This document shows, in pieces, positions 53,474-63,138 of a stretch of 64,000 bases of DNA. The position numbers and the translations under genes were made by a program. Source of the DNA: an uncultured Flaviramulus sp. (lineage in GTDB: Bacteria > Bacteroidota > Bacteroidia > Flavobacteriales > Flavobacteriaceae); NCBI GenBank assembly GCA_947495125.1, contig CANLXL010000001.1, positions 124,001 through 188,000 on the forward strand. Direction: 5' to 3'. Numbering within the stretch: the first letter of the stretch is position 1; every line of letters begins with the position of its first letter. The notes beneath the pieces were generated by a model. It saw only the letters and a list, made by a program, of their open reading frames with translations. It had not been told where the DNA came from and did no database searches.

Positions 53474-54298
53474 TTAAGACAAAAAAATATTTCTTTGTAT
53501 GGCTCTGTCTATGCCAAAATAATCCTTGGGTGTCATTCCTGTAAACTGCTTAACTTCCTTAATAAAGTGCGCCTGATCGTAGAATCCATGATCTATGGCG
53601 ATTGTAGATAACTTCTGAGGGTTACTGTTTTCAGGGATTTTTAAGGCATTAAACATTCTAACAATCCGACAGTACTTTTTTGGAGTTAAGCCTAATTTGG
53701 ATAAAAACTTTCTTTCTACGGTTTTTTTTGAAATGCTTAAAGATTTTGATAGTTGTTCTATATTTATATCGCCCTTGTGCGTCATTATAGCGTGTACAAA
53801 CAAATCAAATACTTCATCTCTTTCTTTACCTAATTGATAAAGCTTCTTTAAGAAAAAGGCTTCGATTAAATCTAACTGGTTTTTTTCATATTTGCAATTG
53901 AACAATTGGTCTTCCAAATCAAGTATTTCAGAACCAAAGATATCTTGTGGTAAGGTAGATTGATTTATGGTTTCGTTTAAATCTATTTTTGTAAATGGAT
54001 ATAGTCCAAAAGGTTTGAATCTTACAGACAACAATACTTCGCCATCTAGATTTATCATTTGGGGTCGCGTTTTAAGACCGCACAAATGACTTTTAACGGT
54101 GCATAAATTTTTACCGCTTTTTTTATCCTTTCTTTTAATATGATTTGCGGTAAAAACTAATTCAACCGTATTATCAGGCACAATTAGAAAAGGGCTTTTA
54201 TTCTTTGATAAAATAAAACTATAGCTCTCTTTCCAAATGCAGTCTATATAATTATCTAGACCACTTTTAAGTTGAATCTCTCTGTATTGACTTCCCAT
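53474..54298 (-). CDS. AraC-family transcriptional regulator
   Basis: A 274-residue cytosolic protein. The N-terminal 150 residues resemble the DUF6597-type domain often found before AraC helices (LIVPDNTVELVFT, LSVRFKPFGLYPF). The C-terminal part is an AraC/XylS double helix-turn-helix: INIEQLSKSLSISKKTVERKFLSKLGLTPKKYCRI and LSTIAIDHGFYDQAHFIKEVKQFTGMTPKDY. The ligand and targets are unknown. It is a solitary gene upstream (on the same strand) of the serine hydrolase, with a 286-base gap that holds no gene. Confidence 0.85.
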   Translation of the reverse strand: MGSQYREIQLKSGLDNYIDCIWKESYSFILSKNKSPFLIVPDNTVELVFTANHIKRKDKKSGKNLCTVKSHLCGLKTRPQMINLDGEVLLSVRFKPFGLYPFTKIDLNETINQSTLPQDIFGSEILDLEDQLFNCKYEKNQLDLIEAFFLKKLYQLGKERDEVFDLFVHAIMTHKGDINIEQLSKSLSISKKTVERKFLSKLGLTPKKYCRIVRMFNALKIPENSNPQKLSTIAIDHGFYDQAHFIKEVKQFTGMTPKDYFGIDRAIQRNIFLS

Positions 54299-54543
54299 GC
54301 TCTCTTAAAGTATGTCTTGGTAGGACGGCTTACCAGTTCTGTGGTTACATAAATTTTTGTTAAATATTGATTTCCGGTAAAGGCTTTTCATAAATTTTAT
54401 AGCCTAAAATAAGGTATAAAAATTATCCGGAGTAAGACATGGGGAGTTATTTAAATTCTAAATTCCAAAACTACACAGGAAAATACCAGCTCTATTCGTT
54501 CAAAAGTTTCTGAAGGAGTTCACGCATTAGTCATAATATTAAA

Positions 54544-54580
54544 CAAAAAAAGACCCAAATACAAAATGTACTTGAGTCTT
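54544..54580 (-). terminator. Rho-independent terminator after tRNA-fMet
   Basis: On the minus strand AAGACTCAAGTA and TATTTGGGTCTT pair over 12 bases (two G-U wobbles) around a short loop, followed by seven T. It starts 7 bases beyond the 3' end of the tRNA. Confidence 0.82.
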
Positions 54581-54586
54581 GTTTAG

Positions 54587-54659
<73 letters not shown>

Positions 54660-54730
54660 ATATATATTTTAAGTAACATTGTTACTTTCAGTTCTAAATT
54701 CCAAATCAAGTACTGCAGTGTAGGTACCCT

Positions 54731-54773
54731 GTCCCGCACTTGATACGGGATACTGCTCTATCCCGCGATATAT
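54731..54773. repeat. Copy B of the tRNA 5' fragment with nested inverted repeats
   Basis: Positions 54751-54773 repeat the 23 bases of copy A exactly. The bases just before it hold TCCCG...CGGGA (54732-54736 with 54746-54750), and CGGGATA (54746-54752) can also pair with TATCCCG (54759-54765), so two hairpins compete. It lies upstream of the tRNA in its direction of transcription. No gene is in the 54660-54888 gap. Confidence 0.8.
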
Positions 54774-54888
54774 TTTCCTAATAATTTACTTAGCTGTTAA
54801 CTTTTGGTTCATAAAATACCAATCAAATTATTTCGGACTGCAAATATACAATCCTTTTTAACTTTAGCAAGCATAAAAATGAAAAAAA

Positions 54889-55074
54889 TCATTGCTCAAT
54901 GCTATCTGCCTGAAAATCTATTAATTCTGAATTTACAAACTTAACTTTAACCTGTATGGGGTTACAACAAACTTCACAATCTTCAATATAAGCTTGCTTC
55001 GTCATGGAATTATCAAGGAGCATAGAGATATATTTCCAACAATAAGGACATGTAAAATAGTGTTCTAACATCAT
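54889..55074 (-). CDS. CPXCG-motif cysteine-rich small protein
   Basis: The ATG at 55074 (or 55071) gives MMLEHYFTCPYCWKYISMLLD; the upstream start at 55101 would add a run of hydrophobic residues overlapping a terminator. The 61-residue product has CPYC near residue 9 and CEVCCNPI near 33, a likely four-cysteine zinc knuckle. It is a widespread small protein in Bacteroidota and Proteobacteria without known function. It is preceded on the same strand by the LRR gene, but a terminator lies between them, so it is probably transcribed separately. Confidence 0.8.
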   Translation of the reverse strand: MMLEHYFTCPYCWKYISMLLDNSMTKQAYIEDCEVCCNPIQVKVKFVNSELIDFQADSIEQ

Positions 55075-55083
55075 CCATAAAAA

Positions 55084-55116
55084 TAAAAAAATAAGCCGCA
55101 TTAAATATAATGCAGC
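55084..55116 (-). terminator. Rho-independent terminator after the LRR gene
   Basis: On the minus strand GCTGCATTA and TAATGCGGC pair over nine bases (one U-G wobble) around a four-base loop, followed by TTATTTTTTTA. It begins 35 bases after the LRR stop. Confidence 0.8.
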
Positions 55117-55150
55117 CTATTAAACCAATACTAACAAATTTATGTATAAA

Positions 55151-55975
55151 CTATTCTTTTTCAATATCCAATATTGCTGTAGCGCTATCCATTTGTAATT
55201 CCATCAAACTTGGGGGATTCTTACCGGAAATACTTATATATTCTTTATTTAAATTATTATCACTAACCATAATGGTATTTAATTTTCGCAAATTGATAAG
55301 TTCCATTGGTAAATCTCCGGATAACTGATTCGTTGACAATAACAACTCTTCCAATTGTGTTAACTGCGCTATTTCCACCGGAATTTCTCCTTCAAGCTTA
55401 TTATCCATTAAACTCAATTTTTTTAACTTAGATAACGCATAAATTTGATTTGGAATCTGACCTGTTAAAAAATTACTTCCTAACAATAACTCCTCTAAAT
55501 TCGTAAGACTCATCAATTCCATTGGAATCTCTCCTGTGAATTTATTACTATACAAGGTTAACACCTCCAGATTTTTTAATGCGCCTAATTCTGAAGGAAT
55601 GTTACCTTCAAATCGATTCATAAACAATTCCAATGATGTTAATGCTTGTAAATTTTTTATTGAATTTGGGATATTACCTGTTAATTTATTAAATCCAAAG
55701 TTGATTTTTCTCAGATTAACAAGGTTTCCGATTTCTTGCGGTAACTGGCCTTGCAAGTTGTTAAACTGTAAACTAATTTCAACAACTTTATTATCTTCTA
55801 CTTTAACGCCATACCAAGTATCTATTGGAGTTTCAAGGTTCCAGGAGGAATTCCATTCACTACCATTGGTGGCTTTATAAAGTGCTACTAAAGCTTCTTT
55901 TTCGTTTGTAGAAATACTTGCAAATGAATATGCAGTAACGAAAAAGCATATAACTATAAGTTTTAAGGTCTTCAT
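55151..55975 (-). CDS. Exported leucine-rich-repeat protein (plant-type LRRs)
   Basis: A 274-residue protein with a signal peptide (MKTLKLIVICFFVTAYSFA). An N-terminal cap (EKEALVALYKATNGSEWNSSWNLETPIDTWYGVKV) resembles plant LRR N-terminal domains. It is followed by about seven repeats of the 24-residue type, such as NLRKINFGFNKLTGNIPNSI and LEVLTLYSNKFTGEIPMELM. There is no C-terminal type IX sorting domain and no membrane anchor, so it should be periplasmic or secreted. Binding partner unknown. This kind of LRR differs from the shorter repeats in the cytochrome protein at 18067-20181. Confidence 0.85.
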   Translation of the reverse strand: MKTLKLIVICFFVTAYSFASISTNEKEALVALYKATNGSEWNSSWNLETPIDTWYGVKVEDNKVVEISLQFNNLQGQLPQEIGNLVNLRKINFGFNKLTGNIPNSIKNLQALTSLELFMNRFEGNIPSELGALKNLEVLTLYSNKFTGEIPMELMSLTNLEELLLGSNFLTGQIPNQIYALSKLKKLSLMDNKLEGEIPVEIAQLTQLEELLLSTNQLSGDLPMELINLRKLNTIMVSDNNLNKEYISISGKNPPSLMELQMDSATAILDIEKE

Positions 55976-56068
55976 GTCGAATAAATTTGGGATTAATTCT
56001 CCTACGAAAATAGGTCAAAAGCAGATTAAAATCTATTTTATTCGACGAAATACACAAAATTTTAACAT

Positions 56069-57982
56069 TTACGAATCGATGAACTGCTCAATTTCCAGTT
56101 GAATATCCTCCCATTTTTGCATAAAGTCTTGTAAATCCGATTTCTTTTTTTGATAATTATCAAAAAAATTCGGTTCAGAAGTCACATCTGCATAGTTAAT
56201 TTCGAGCTCTAAATCAATGGCTTTAATTTCTTTTTCTAATTGATTAATTTGAGACTCCACATTACTCAGCTTATTATGCAATGATTTTATTTTTTTCTGA
56301 TCCTCGTAAGATTGTTGCTTTTTTACTTTCGGAGTGCCTTTAACCACAGTTCTCTTTTCAACCTCTCTGAGGCTTTCAACCTTTCTTTGATCCAAATAAT
56401 ATTCGATATCGCCTATATAATGCTTTATTTTGTGATCTTTAAATTCGTATACATTGTTGGTTAGCCCTTGAAGAAAATCACGATCATGAGACACTAAAAT
56501 CAAAGTGCCTTCAAATCTTTTTAATGCTTCTTTCAAAACATTTTTCGATTTGATGTCCAAATGATTCGTAGGCTCATCCATGATCAAAACGTTAAAAGGT
56601 TGCAACATGAGTTTGGCCAATGCCAAACGGTTTCGTTCTCCACCGGATAACACGCGTACATATTTATCAACCTCTTCTCCTCGAAATAAAAACGATCCCA
56701 GAATATCCCTTACTTTACTCCTATTGGTTTCATTAGCCGCGTCAATCATAGTATCTAAAACCGTTTTATTACCATCTAAGTACTCTGCTTGATTTTGAGC
56801 AAAATACCCTATTTGAACATTATGTCCCAGTTTCAAATGACCATCAAACTTAATATCACCAACAATGATCTTTGCCAAAGTCGATTTTCCTTGTCCGTTT
56901 TGCCCAACAAATGCGGTTTTACTATCTCGCTCAACAAGCAAATCAATACGCTTTAAAACCTGATTATCACCATAACTCTTAGATACTTTATCAGCTTCAA
57001 CAACAACTTTACCCGGTGTCACAGATACCGGAAAATTAAGCGTCATCACACTATTATCGTCTTCGTCTACTTCAATACGATCAATTTTATCGAGTTTTTT
57101 AATCAGTGATTGCGCCATGGTGGCCTTTGAAGCTTTTGCTCTAAATTTCTCTATAAGCTTTTCGGTCTGTTCTATTTGTTTTTGCTGGTTCTTTTGGGAT
57201 GCCAATTGCTGTGTTCTAAGCTCTTCCCTTAACACTAAATATTTGGTATAAGGTTTTGGGTAATCATAAATTCTGCCTAAGGAGATTTCAATGGTTCTAT
57301 TCGTCACATTATCTAAGAACATTTTATCGTGAGATACAATAACCACCGCGCCTGTATACTGTTTTAAAAATCCCTCTAACCAGATAATAGATTCTATATC
57401 CAAATGGTTTGTTGGCTCATCCAACAACAGGATGTCATTGTTTTGCAGAAGCAATTTAGCCAACTCAATACGCATACGCCAACCTCCGGAAAATGTATCT
57501 GTAAGCTTATTGAAATCTGAACGTTTAAAACCTAAGCCCTGAAGTATCTTCTCGGTATCACCCTGATAATTATAGCCTCCTAAAATTTCGTATTGATGCT
57601 GAAGCTCATTAATATCAATCATCAATTGGTTGTAACTTTCACTTTCATAGTCCGTTCTTTCGGCCAATTGTGTATTAACGGTTTCCATTTGAGCTTCCAA
57701 TTGCTTAATTTCAGTAAAAGCTTCGTAGGACTCTTCCAATACCGTTCTTCCAAATATAAAGTCTATATCTTGCTTTAAAAATCCAATTTTCAGCTCTTTA
57801 TCTGAAGCAATCTGACCCGAATCGGGTTCCATCTCTTTTGATAAAATTTTGAGCATTGTAGATTTACCGGCTCCATTTTTCCCTATTAGGCCTACTCTAT
57901 CTCCTTGACCCAATTTAAAAGTAATATCTTCAAATAGATACTCTCCCTGAAATGAAATCGATAAATTGTGAATGTTCATCAT
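56069..57982 (-). CDS. ABC-F family ATPase (ribosome-associated type)
   Basis: A 637-residue soluble protein with two ABC domains and no membrane part. Domain 1 has LIGKNGAGKSTML, FSGGWRMRIELAKLL and LLLDEPTNHLDIESI. Domain 2 has FVGQNGQGKSTLAKI, LSGGERNRLALAKL and LIMDEPTNHLDIKSK. The linker between them (about 250-310) is rich in Lys/Gln, and a coiled-coil C-terminal tail (about 540-635) is present as in Uup-type members. ABC-F proteins act on the ribosome, resolving stalled translation or conferring antibiotic protection. This looks like the housekeeping Uup/YheS-like kind rather than a resistance determinant. ATG at 57982 or 57979. Confidence 0.9.
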   Translation of the reverse strand: MMNIHNLSISFQGEYLFEDITFKLGQGDRVGLIGKNGAGKSTMLKILSKEMEPDSGQIASDKELKIGFLKQDIDFIFGRTVLEESYEAFTEIKQLEAQMETVNTQLAERTDYESESYNQLMIDINELQHQYEILGGYNYQGDTEKILQGLGFKRSDFNKLTDTFSGGWRMRIELAKLLLQNNDILLLDEPTNHLDIESIIWLEGFLKQYTGAVVIVSHDKMFLDNVTNRTIEISLGRIYDYPKPYTKYLVLREELRTQQLASQKNQQKQIEQTEKLIEKFRAKASKATMAQSLIKKLDKIDRIEVDEDDNSVMTLNFPVSVTPGKVVVEADKVSKSYGDNQVLKRIDLLVERDSKTAFVGQNGQGKSTLAKIIVGDIKFDGHLKLGHNVQIGYFAQNQAEYLDGNKTVLDTMIDAANETNRSKVRDILGSFLFRGEEVDKYVRVLSGGERNRLALAKLMLQPFNVLIMDEPTNHLDIKSKNVLKEALKRFEGTLILVSHDRDFLQGLTNNVYEFKDHKIKHYIGDIEYYLDQRKVESLREVEKRTVVKGTPKVKKQQSYEDQKKIKSLHNKLSNVESQINQLEKEIKAIDLELEINYADVTSEPNFFDNYQKKKSDLQDFMQKWEDIQLEIEQFIDS

Positions 57983-58024
57983 AAAAATGTAACTTATTCT
58001 ACAGAGCGTTTAACATTAAAATCT

Positions 58025-58032
58025 TATTTTTG
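58025..58032 (+). promoter_or_regulatory. Candidate -7 promoter box of the DUF983 gene (TATTTTTG)
   Basis: TATTTTTG matches TAnnTTTG 37 bases before the ATG at 58069. It argues against the in-frame TTG at 58030, which lies inside the box. No clear -33 element is visible. Confidence 0.4.
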
Positions 58033-58068
58033 CTCTATAAATTGCGCATGCAAAAATACATAATTATT

Positions 58069-58455
58069 ATGTTTAAAAAAGGGTATAAATTATATAGCAT
58101 TTTAACAGGGTCTTGCCCTAAATGTCATCAAGAGTCTATGTTTAAAAACAAGAACCCTTATGTGCTCTCTGAAGCTCTAAGTATGAACGAAAATTGTTCG
58201 CACTGCGGAACAAAATACAAAATTGAGCCTTCATTTTTTTATGGATCAATGTATGTTAGCTACCCCGTTGGTATCGCATTTGCCACCGCCGCATTTGTAA
58301 TTTCTTTTTTTGTTTTTAATGCGAGTATAAATGCCATATTCATCTCCATTGTTTCAACCTTGATTGTATTTATGCCCGTTATTTTGAGGCTTTCAAGAAA
58401 TATTTGGATTAACTTTTTTATGCATTACGATAAAACACTCGTTAAGAATAAGTAA
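58069..58455 (+). CDS. DUF983 small membrane protein with two zinc-knuckle CxxC motifs
   Basis: Start at the ATG 58069 (MFKKGYKLYSILTGSCPKC); further upstream in-frame starts (ATG 58048, TTG 58030) lie at or inside the promoter box. The 128-residue product has CPKC and CSHC, a likely zinc-binding pair, followed by two membrane helices (AFATAAFVISFFVF and FISIVSTLIVFMPVIL). DUF983 proteins are common in Bacteroidota and Alphaproteobacteria and their function is unknown. It is divergent from the ABC-F gene. Confidence 0.82.
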   Translation: MFKKGYKLYSILTGSCPKCHQESMFKNKNPYVLSEALSMNENCSHCGTKYKIEPSFFYGSMYVSYPVGIAFATAAFVISFFVFNASINAIFISIVSTLIVFMPVILRLSRNIWINFFMHYDKTLVKNK

Positions 58456-58609
58456 TAGCAACCCATCGCTATTACTATTATATTTACTTATTGTAATACA
58501 ATTTTTGCTTCCTTCTAATAAAACCTCTCTTTTTATATGAAATATGTATCTGTTTAATGACTGATTTCATATCTTTAAGCTCCTAATTTGCTTTCAAAAC
58601 GTCATTACA

Positions 58610-60949
58610 ATGAATCTCAAAAACGCTAGAGGGATTTTAGTCCTTTTATTTATTCTTTTCATAACAACAATTAAAGCCCAAGACCATTCTGAAATAAAGA
58701 TCATTCCAAAGCCGGCACATTTAAAAGTGTATCAGGGGGAATTCGATCTAAATTCGAAAACCGTACTATATTTTGGAGGTACTACTTTTGATTCTGAAAA
58801 TCTTGGTCGTCGATTTATAGATGAAATAAAAGCTGAAACAGGTATTGAAATACAAATTTCTAAGGCAAAACCGTCTTCAGGAGGTATTCACATTTCGAGA
58901 TCAAAAAAACTAAAAAATGAGGCCTATGTTTTGGATGTTAGTCCGAATTCAATTCAAATAAAGGCAAGTCATTCATCGGGCGTTTATTATGCTTTACAAA
59001 CGCTTAAACAATTAATTCCCATTAAAGAAAGGACTAATAATAATAGCTTTAAAATTCCTTCCGTAAACATTAGTGATAGACCTGAGTTCGGCTGGCGCGG
59101 TTATATGCTCGATGTTTCCAGACATTTTTTTGACAAGGACAAAATAAAAGAGGTTTTAGACTTTATGGCGGGGCTAAAATTAAATCGTTTTCATTGGCAT
59201 TTGGCCGATGACCAAGGATGGCGTTTAGAAATTAAAAAATATCCAAGACTTACTTCTATCGGTGCATGGCGTGTCAATTATGTGAATCATGATGAAACAG
59301 TAAATAATTGGTGGGGGCAGCCCGTACAAAAGGACGGAGAAAAAGCAACCTATGGTGGTTTTTATACACAAGAAGACATCAAAGATATTATTGCTTATGC
59401 TAAAGCACGCTATATAGAGATCTTACCTGAAATTGATGTTCCTGGTCATTCTCAGGAAATTTTAGCCTCGTATCCAAAGGTATCCTGTGATGATGGTGAA
59501 TATAAAGTAGCTACCGGAGGTGTCTTTAAAAATAACGCCCTCTGTGCCTCAAAGGATGAAACCTATGAGTTCTTAGAAGATGTACTGGGTGAAGTTATGG
59601 GTTTATTCCCTTTTGAATACATTCATATTGGAGGGGATGAGTGTAACAAAGAAGGTTGGAAAAACCATGATTTATGTCAGACTCTTATTAAGGATAAAGG
59701 TTTAAAAGATGAGCATGGACTTCAAAGCTACTTTATCAAAAGAATTGAAAAAATGATCAATGCTAAAGGTAAAAATCTGGTAGGATGGGATGAAATCTTA
59801 GAAGGTGGGCTGGCTCCAAATGCTACGGTGATGTCATGGCGTGGAGAAAAAGGAGGCATAAAAGCAGCCAAAGCAAGACATGATGTGATCATGACTCCGA
59901 ATTTTGCTAATTATTTAGATTTGAAACAGGGGCAATCAGAATTTGAGCCTAATTTAGGATACTCTGAAGCTTTATTATCAACCTGTTACAACTATTCGGT
60001 AATTCCTGATGATCTCACAGAAGAGGAAGCACAACACGTTTTGGGAACTCAAGGGAATTTATGGACAGAATCCATCTCGGATTGGGAGAAATTAACCTAT
60101 ATGACCTTTCCACGTTTGTTTGCGGTTGCAGAAAACGGCTGGACTCCAGAAGAGAATCAAAATTTTGAGGACTTTATGAACAGACTAGCACCTCAATTGG
60201 AGCGCTTAAAAGTTGACCATGTGCGCTTCGCCAACAGCGTATATAATCCCTGGATATCTCAAAAAGGGAATGGTAATACGATAGAAGTTTCTTTGAGTTC
60301 TGAATTACCTAACGCCGATATCAGGTATACCTTAGATGGAACTGACCCCAAGCCGTCCGCTAAGGCCTATGCCAAGCCTTTTACGATAAATAAAACCACG
60401 ACCATAAAATCGGCCATTTTTGAAAACGGAAAAAGGTTAGGCAACATCAATAGTATCACATACCCGATACATAAAGCTGCCGGGGCAAAGGTTATTTATC
60501 ACACAGACCATAGTAAAAGATATGAAGCTGCCGGTGATCCTGCTTTGACCGACCTGAACTATGGCACATTAGCTGCGGCAATAACAAAATCGCACTGGCA
60601 AGGTTTTAACGATGATGTAGATATAGAATTGATTTTAGATAAACCAACCGATATAGAATCTGTTAGCATTGCATCGCTTAAAAAGAGCATAAACGGTATT
60701 TATCCACCACGACATATTGAGGTTTACGGGTCTGTAGATGGGGTTACTTACAAAAAACTAGGAGACTCAGATTTTATTAAAACGAGTCTGGTTCAAGGTA
60801 GAAATAGAATTATTACGGATATTCCATGTGAAGCAAGGCATATCAAAAAACTAAGAATAAAAGCTTATATCATTAATCCTATTCCTGAAGGACATCATAA
60901 AGCAGGAGAAAAAAGTGTGCTCTTAATGGATGAGATTATTGTATACTAG
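58610..60949 (+). CDS. GH20 beta-N-acetylhexosaminidase, secreted, with chitobiase-type and discoidin domains
   Basis: A 779-residue exported enzyme (signal peptide ending TTIKAQ). The GH20b-type N-terminal domain (about 25-155) precedes the barrel with RGYMLDVSRHFFD, FHWHLADDQGWRLEIKKYPRL and HIGGDECNKEGW. The catalytic pair is Asp343-Glu344. C-terminal modules are a chitobiase-type Fn3-like domain (IRYTLDGTDPKPS) and a discoidin-like domain ending VLLMDEIIV. It is a paralogue of the GH20 lipoprotein at 26018 but lacks a lipobox, so it may be periplasmic or released. It sits alone, about 20 kb from the hexosamine operon, as a housekeeping or dispersed glycan gene. Confidence 0.92.
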   Translation: MNLKNARGILVLLFILFITTIKAQDHSEIKIIPKPAHLKVYQGEFDLNSKTVLYFGGTTFDSENLGRRFIDEIKAETGIEIQISKAKPSSGGIHISRSKKLKNEAYVLDVSPNSIQIKASHSSGVYYALQTLKQLIPIKERTNNNSFKIPSVNISDRPEFGWRGYMLDVSRHFFDKDKIKEVLDFMAGLKLNRFHWHLADDQGWRLEIKKYPRLTSIGAWRVNYVNHDETVNNWWGQPVQKDGEKATYGGFYTQEDIKDIIAYAKARYIEILPEIDVPGHSQEILASYPKVSCDDGEYKVATGGVFKNNALCASKDETYEFLEDVLGEVMGLFPFEYIHIGGDECNKEGWKNHDLCQTLIKDKGLKDEHGLQSYFIKRIEKMINAKGKNLVGWDEILEGGLAPNATVMSWRGEKGGIKAAKARHDVIMTPNFANYLDLKQGQSEFEPNLGYSEALLSTCYNYSVIPDDLTEEEAQHVLGTQGNLWTESISDWEKLTYMTFPRLFAVAENGWTPEENQNFEDFMNRLAPQLERLKVDHVRFANSVYNPWISQKGNGNTIEVSLSSELPNADIRYTLDGTDPKPSAKAYAKPFTINKTTTIKSAIFENGKRLGNINSITYPIHKAAGAKVIYHTDHSKRYEAAGDPALTDLNYGTLAAAITKSHWQGFNDDVDIELILDKPTDIESVSIASLKKSINGIYPPRHIEVYGSVDGVTYKKLGDSDFIKTSLVQGRNRIITDIPCEARHIKKLRIKAYIINPIPEGHHKAGEKSVLLMDEIIVY

Positions 60950-60999
60950 TAAAAGCTCTTGCCGTGTTCTTTAATTTTGTTTCGACAAGATCCAGTGAG

Positions 61000-62043
61000 T
61001 TACTTACTAAATCGAGAAATATCAATCTCTTTTTCCAGTGGTATCCCGTATTCAATAGCATCGAATAGTTTCTTGGCCACATAAGGTCCAATCATAACAC
61101 CTCGGGTTCCTAAACCATTTAAAACGTGCATATGATTATATTTCGGATGATGACCAACCAAAGGGCGCCTATCTTTAACGGTAGGTCGAACTCCTGCAAC
61201 TTGATGTATGACTTCAAATTGGCAACTTATAAGCTTTTTAAGTTTACCTAGTAACTCTTCCTTACCCCTATTTGTTATGGCGTTGGTAGTATCATCCCAA
61301 ACATAAGTGGCTCCTACGATATACAAATCGTTTTCTAAGGGAATTAGAAATACTCCGGCTTTTAATACGAAATCTATTCTCAGATCAGGGGCATGTATGG
61401 TGAGCAATTCTCCTTTGGTTGGCACCAAAGGCAATGCATTAAAATATGGGTTTTTAATCACTCCGAAACCTTCGGCGAACACAATATGCTTTGCATGAAC
61501 ATTCTTATATTGAACGCTTTTAGCACCAATCTGCAGATCATTATAAGTAAAATCTTCATCAAAAAAGGACGATTTGTGTATAAGATGCTCTCGATAGTTC
61601 TTAATTAAGCATTTGACATCTATCCTTCCCGTTTGAAGCACTTCTCCATATCCGAAAGGCGCATCAACGTATTGATTTTCATTTTTAATAATACCTGTTG
61701 ACAGGTAGTTCGAGAGCCCTGGTTTATCCGATGCTGCAAACCAATCATTTTGCTCTTCTAAGGAAGCAAATTTGCGGCGTACCGGAATCTTATAATCAAA
61801 TTTTACATCTAATGTACCTTCAATCTGCTTATACATTGGTAATGCAACTTCCAATTGTGCCTCACTTTTCCAAACTGATGTAAACCGCTTTAAAACCACA
61901 GGGTTATAAAGCCCTCCGGCGACGGTTGAAGACTGCTGCGACTTATTATCGAAAACCACAAAGGTTTTCTTATTTGTTCTTAGTTGTTCGCAAAAACTTA
62001 TTCCGGCTAAGCCAATTCCAATAATAATGTAATCTACCTGCAT
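61000..62043 (-). CDS. FAD-dependent oxidoreductase (DadA/ThiO-like)
   Basis: A 347-residue cytosolic flavoprotein. The N terminus holds the dinucleotide fold DYIIIGIGLAGISFCEQL, then GGLYNPVVLKRF. Near the C terminus GVRPTVKDRRPLVGHHP and LNGLGTRGVMIGPYVAKKL match the glycine oxidase/D-amino acid dehydrogenase superfamily. Substrate unknown; the family oxidises amino acids such as glycine or D-amino acids. It is convergent with the GH20 gene, with 50 bases between the stops. It appears to be an ordinary chromosomal gene next to the gld cluster. Confidence 0.8.
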   Translation of the reverse strand: MQVDYIIIGIGLAGISFCEQLRTNKKTFVVFDNKSQQSSTVAGGLYNPVVLKRFTSVWKSEAQLEVALPMYKQIEGTLDVKFDYKIPVRRKFASLEEQNDWFAASDKPGLSNYLSTGIIKNENQYVDAPFGYGEVLQTGRIDVKCLIKNYREHLIHKSSFFDEDFTYNDLQIGAKSVQYKNVHAKHIVFAEGFGVIKNPYFNALPLVPTKGELLTIHAPDLRIDFVLKAGVFLIPLENDLYIVGATYVWDDTTNAITNRGKEELLGKLKKLISCQFEVIHQVAGVRPTVKDRRPLVGHHPKYNHMHVLNGLGTRGVMIGPYVAKKLFDAIEYGIPLEKEIDISRFSK

Positions 62044-62136
62044 ATTGTGGCGAAGATACTGAGAAATTAATATTAAACCCTTCTATCGATCCTTCAGAGG
62101 CCTTTTCTTTAAGGGAAGGTTTTTAATATCTTAATA

Positions 62137-62167
62137 AAATATAAAATGCCCACTTTTCAGTGGGCAT
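62137..62167 (-). terminator. Rho-independent terminator after gldN
   Basis: ATGCCCACT and AGTGGGCAT form a perfect nine-base stem around four bases (62146-62167). On the minus strand it is followed by a T-rich tract. It lies 28 bases after the gldN stop and ends the gldKLMN transcript. Confidence 0.88.
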
Positions 62168-62194
62168 CCTGTATATTTTAACTTAATATGTGAA

Positions 62195-63091
62195 TTAATA
62201 GGTCCACATATCCAGTTCGAAATCTCTAATCTTATCTTTGATTCTATCAGACTCCAATAACTGCATCAATGCGTTTTCAGATACATACTCATTAATCTGT
62301 CTGTCTCCTTGTACATTTTCCTCTTTAAAAATGTAACCGTGAAAACGTCTGGAGTTTAAAATATGATCGAAAGAAAAAGGAATGGCACTGTTCTCATTAT
62401 TAAATGATTTAGCCTCATGCAATACCTCTCTTGCATCCGGGAAGAATACCCAAAATAATGGTACTAAATCCGGTTCATCTGAATCTAAAGTATATACATC
62501 AGGAGCAACAGGGGCAATAGCCAATAATCGATATTTCATTTCAGCCTGACGCTTGTCAAAATACCAAAGTCCTTTAATATGATATTCCATGATATCAGCA
62601 GCGGTAATCTCCTCTTTGTTAATGTACTCCGCAGATAATTCTTCACCCGCGTTCAATTGTTCAATACCCAATTCGGTAGTATCAACTTTCACTAAGGCAT
62701 CTTCAATATCTTTTAAAGTTCTTTTTGATGTAAAATAAGAATCGTCATAAATGTTTTTTATTCTACCGTTCTTGATGTTCTTCATTAGTACGTCATATAA
62801 CGAGCGTCTATCCTTACCAATATTATTGGTATCAATTGGGTAATAAAGCGGAAAATTAGAACGTTCATCAAGAACAATTTTTTCCCATGTCATTTTCGAA
62901 TAAAGGACATCTCTGTCGTCAACATAACCATATTCTAACGGTTTATCATTATCGACGATCTTCTGCTCATCTGTTCTCACCCCAATTTCCTCAGGGCTCT
63001 TAGCATTTAATATATTTGCTTGTGCAAACGCGGTCGATACTGCAAAAACTGTAGTAACGGTTAATAAAACACTTTTTAAATTCATTTTCAT
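62195..63091 (-). CDS. gldN: Gliding motility / type IX secretion protein GldN
   Basis: A 298-residue protein with a signal peptide (MKMNLKSVLLTVTTVFAVSTAFAQ). Recognised as GldN by YVDDRDVLYSKMTWEKIVLDERSNFPLYYP, SLYDVLMKNIKNGRI, GLWYFDKRQAEMKYRLLAI and PLFWVFFPDAREVLH. GldN forms the periplasmic ring of the type IX secretion system with GldK. It is the last gene of the gldKLMN order, 47 bases after gldM, and is followed by a strong terminator. It shows the organism has gliding/T9SS machinery typical of Flavobacteriia. Confidence 0.95.
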   Translation of the reverse strand: MKMNLKSVLLTVTTVFAVSTAFAQANILNAKSPEEIGVRTDEQKIVDNDKPLEYGYVDDRDVLYSKMTWEKIVLDERSNFPLYYPIDTNNIGKDRRSLYDVLMKNIKNGRIKNIYDDSYFTSKRTLKDIEDALVKVDTTELGIEQLNAGEELSAEYINKEEITAADIMEYHIKGLWYFDKRQAEMKYRLLAIAPVAPDVYTLDSDEPDLVPLFWVFFPDAREVLHEAKSFNNENSAIPFSFDHILNSRRFHGYIFKEENVQGDRQINEYVSENALMQLLESDRIKDKIRDFELDMWTY

Positions 63092-63138
63092 CCTATTTTT
63101 ACTTTATTTTCTAAAGATCTTACTAAAATTCAAATATC

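Noticed and set aside
54439-54513. Short plus-strand frame of 24 codons (MGSYLNSKFQNY...)
   Set aside because: No recognisable motif, no promoter box at the right distance and too short to support without comparative data.
55151-55975. LRR protein as a type IX secreted adhesin
   Set aside because: No C-terminal type IX sorting domain is visible, so the presence of gldMN nearby does not make it a T9SS cargo.
56069-57982. ABC-F protein as an antibiotic-resistance determinant
   Set aside because: Has the coiled-coil tail of Uup-like housekeeping members and no mobile element or resistance gene nearby.
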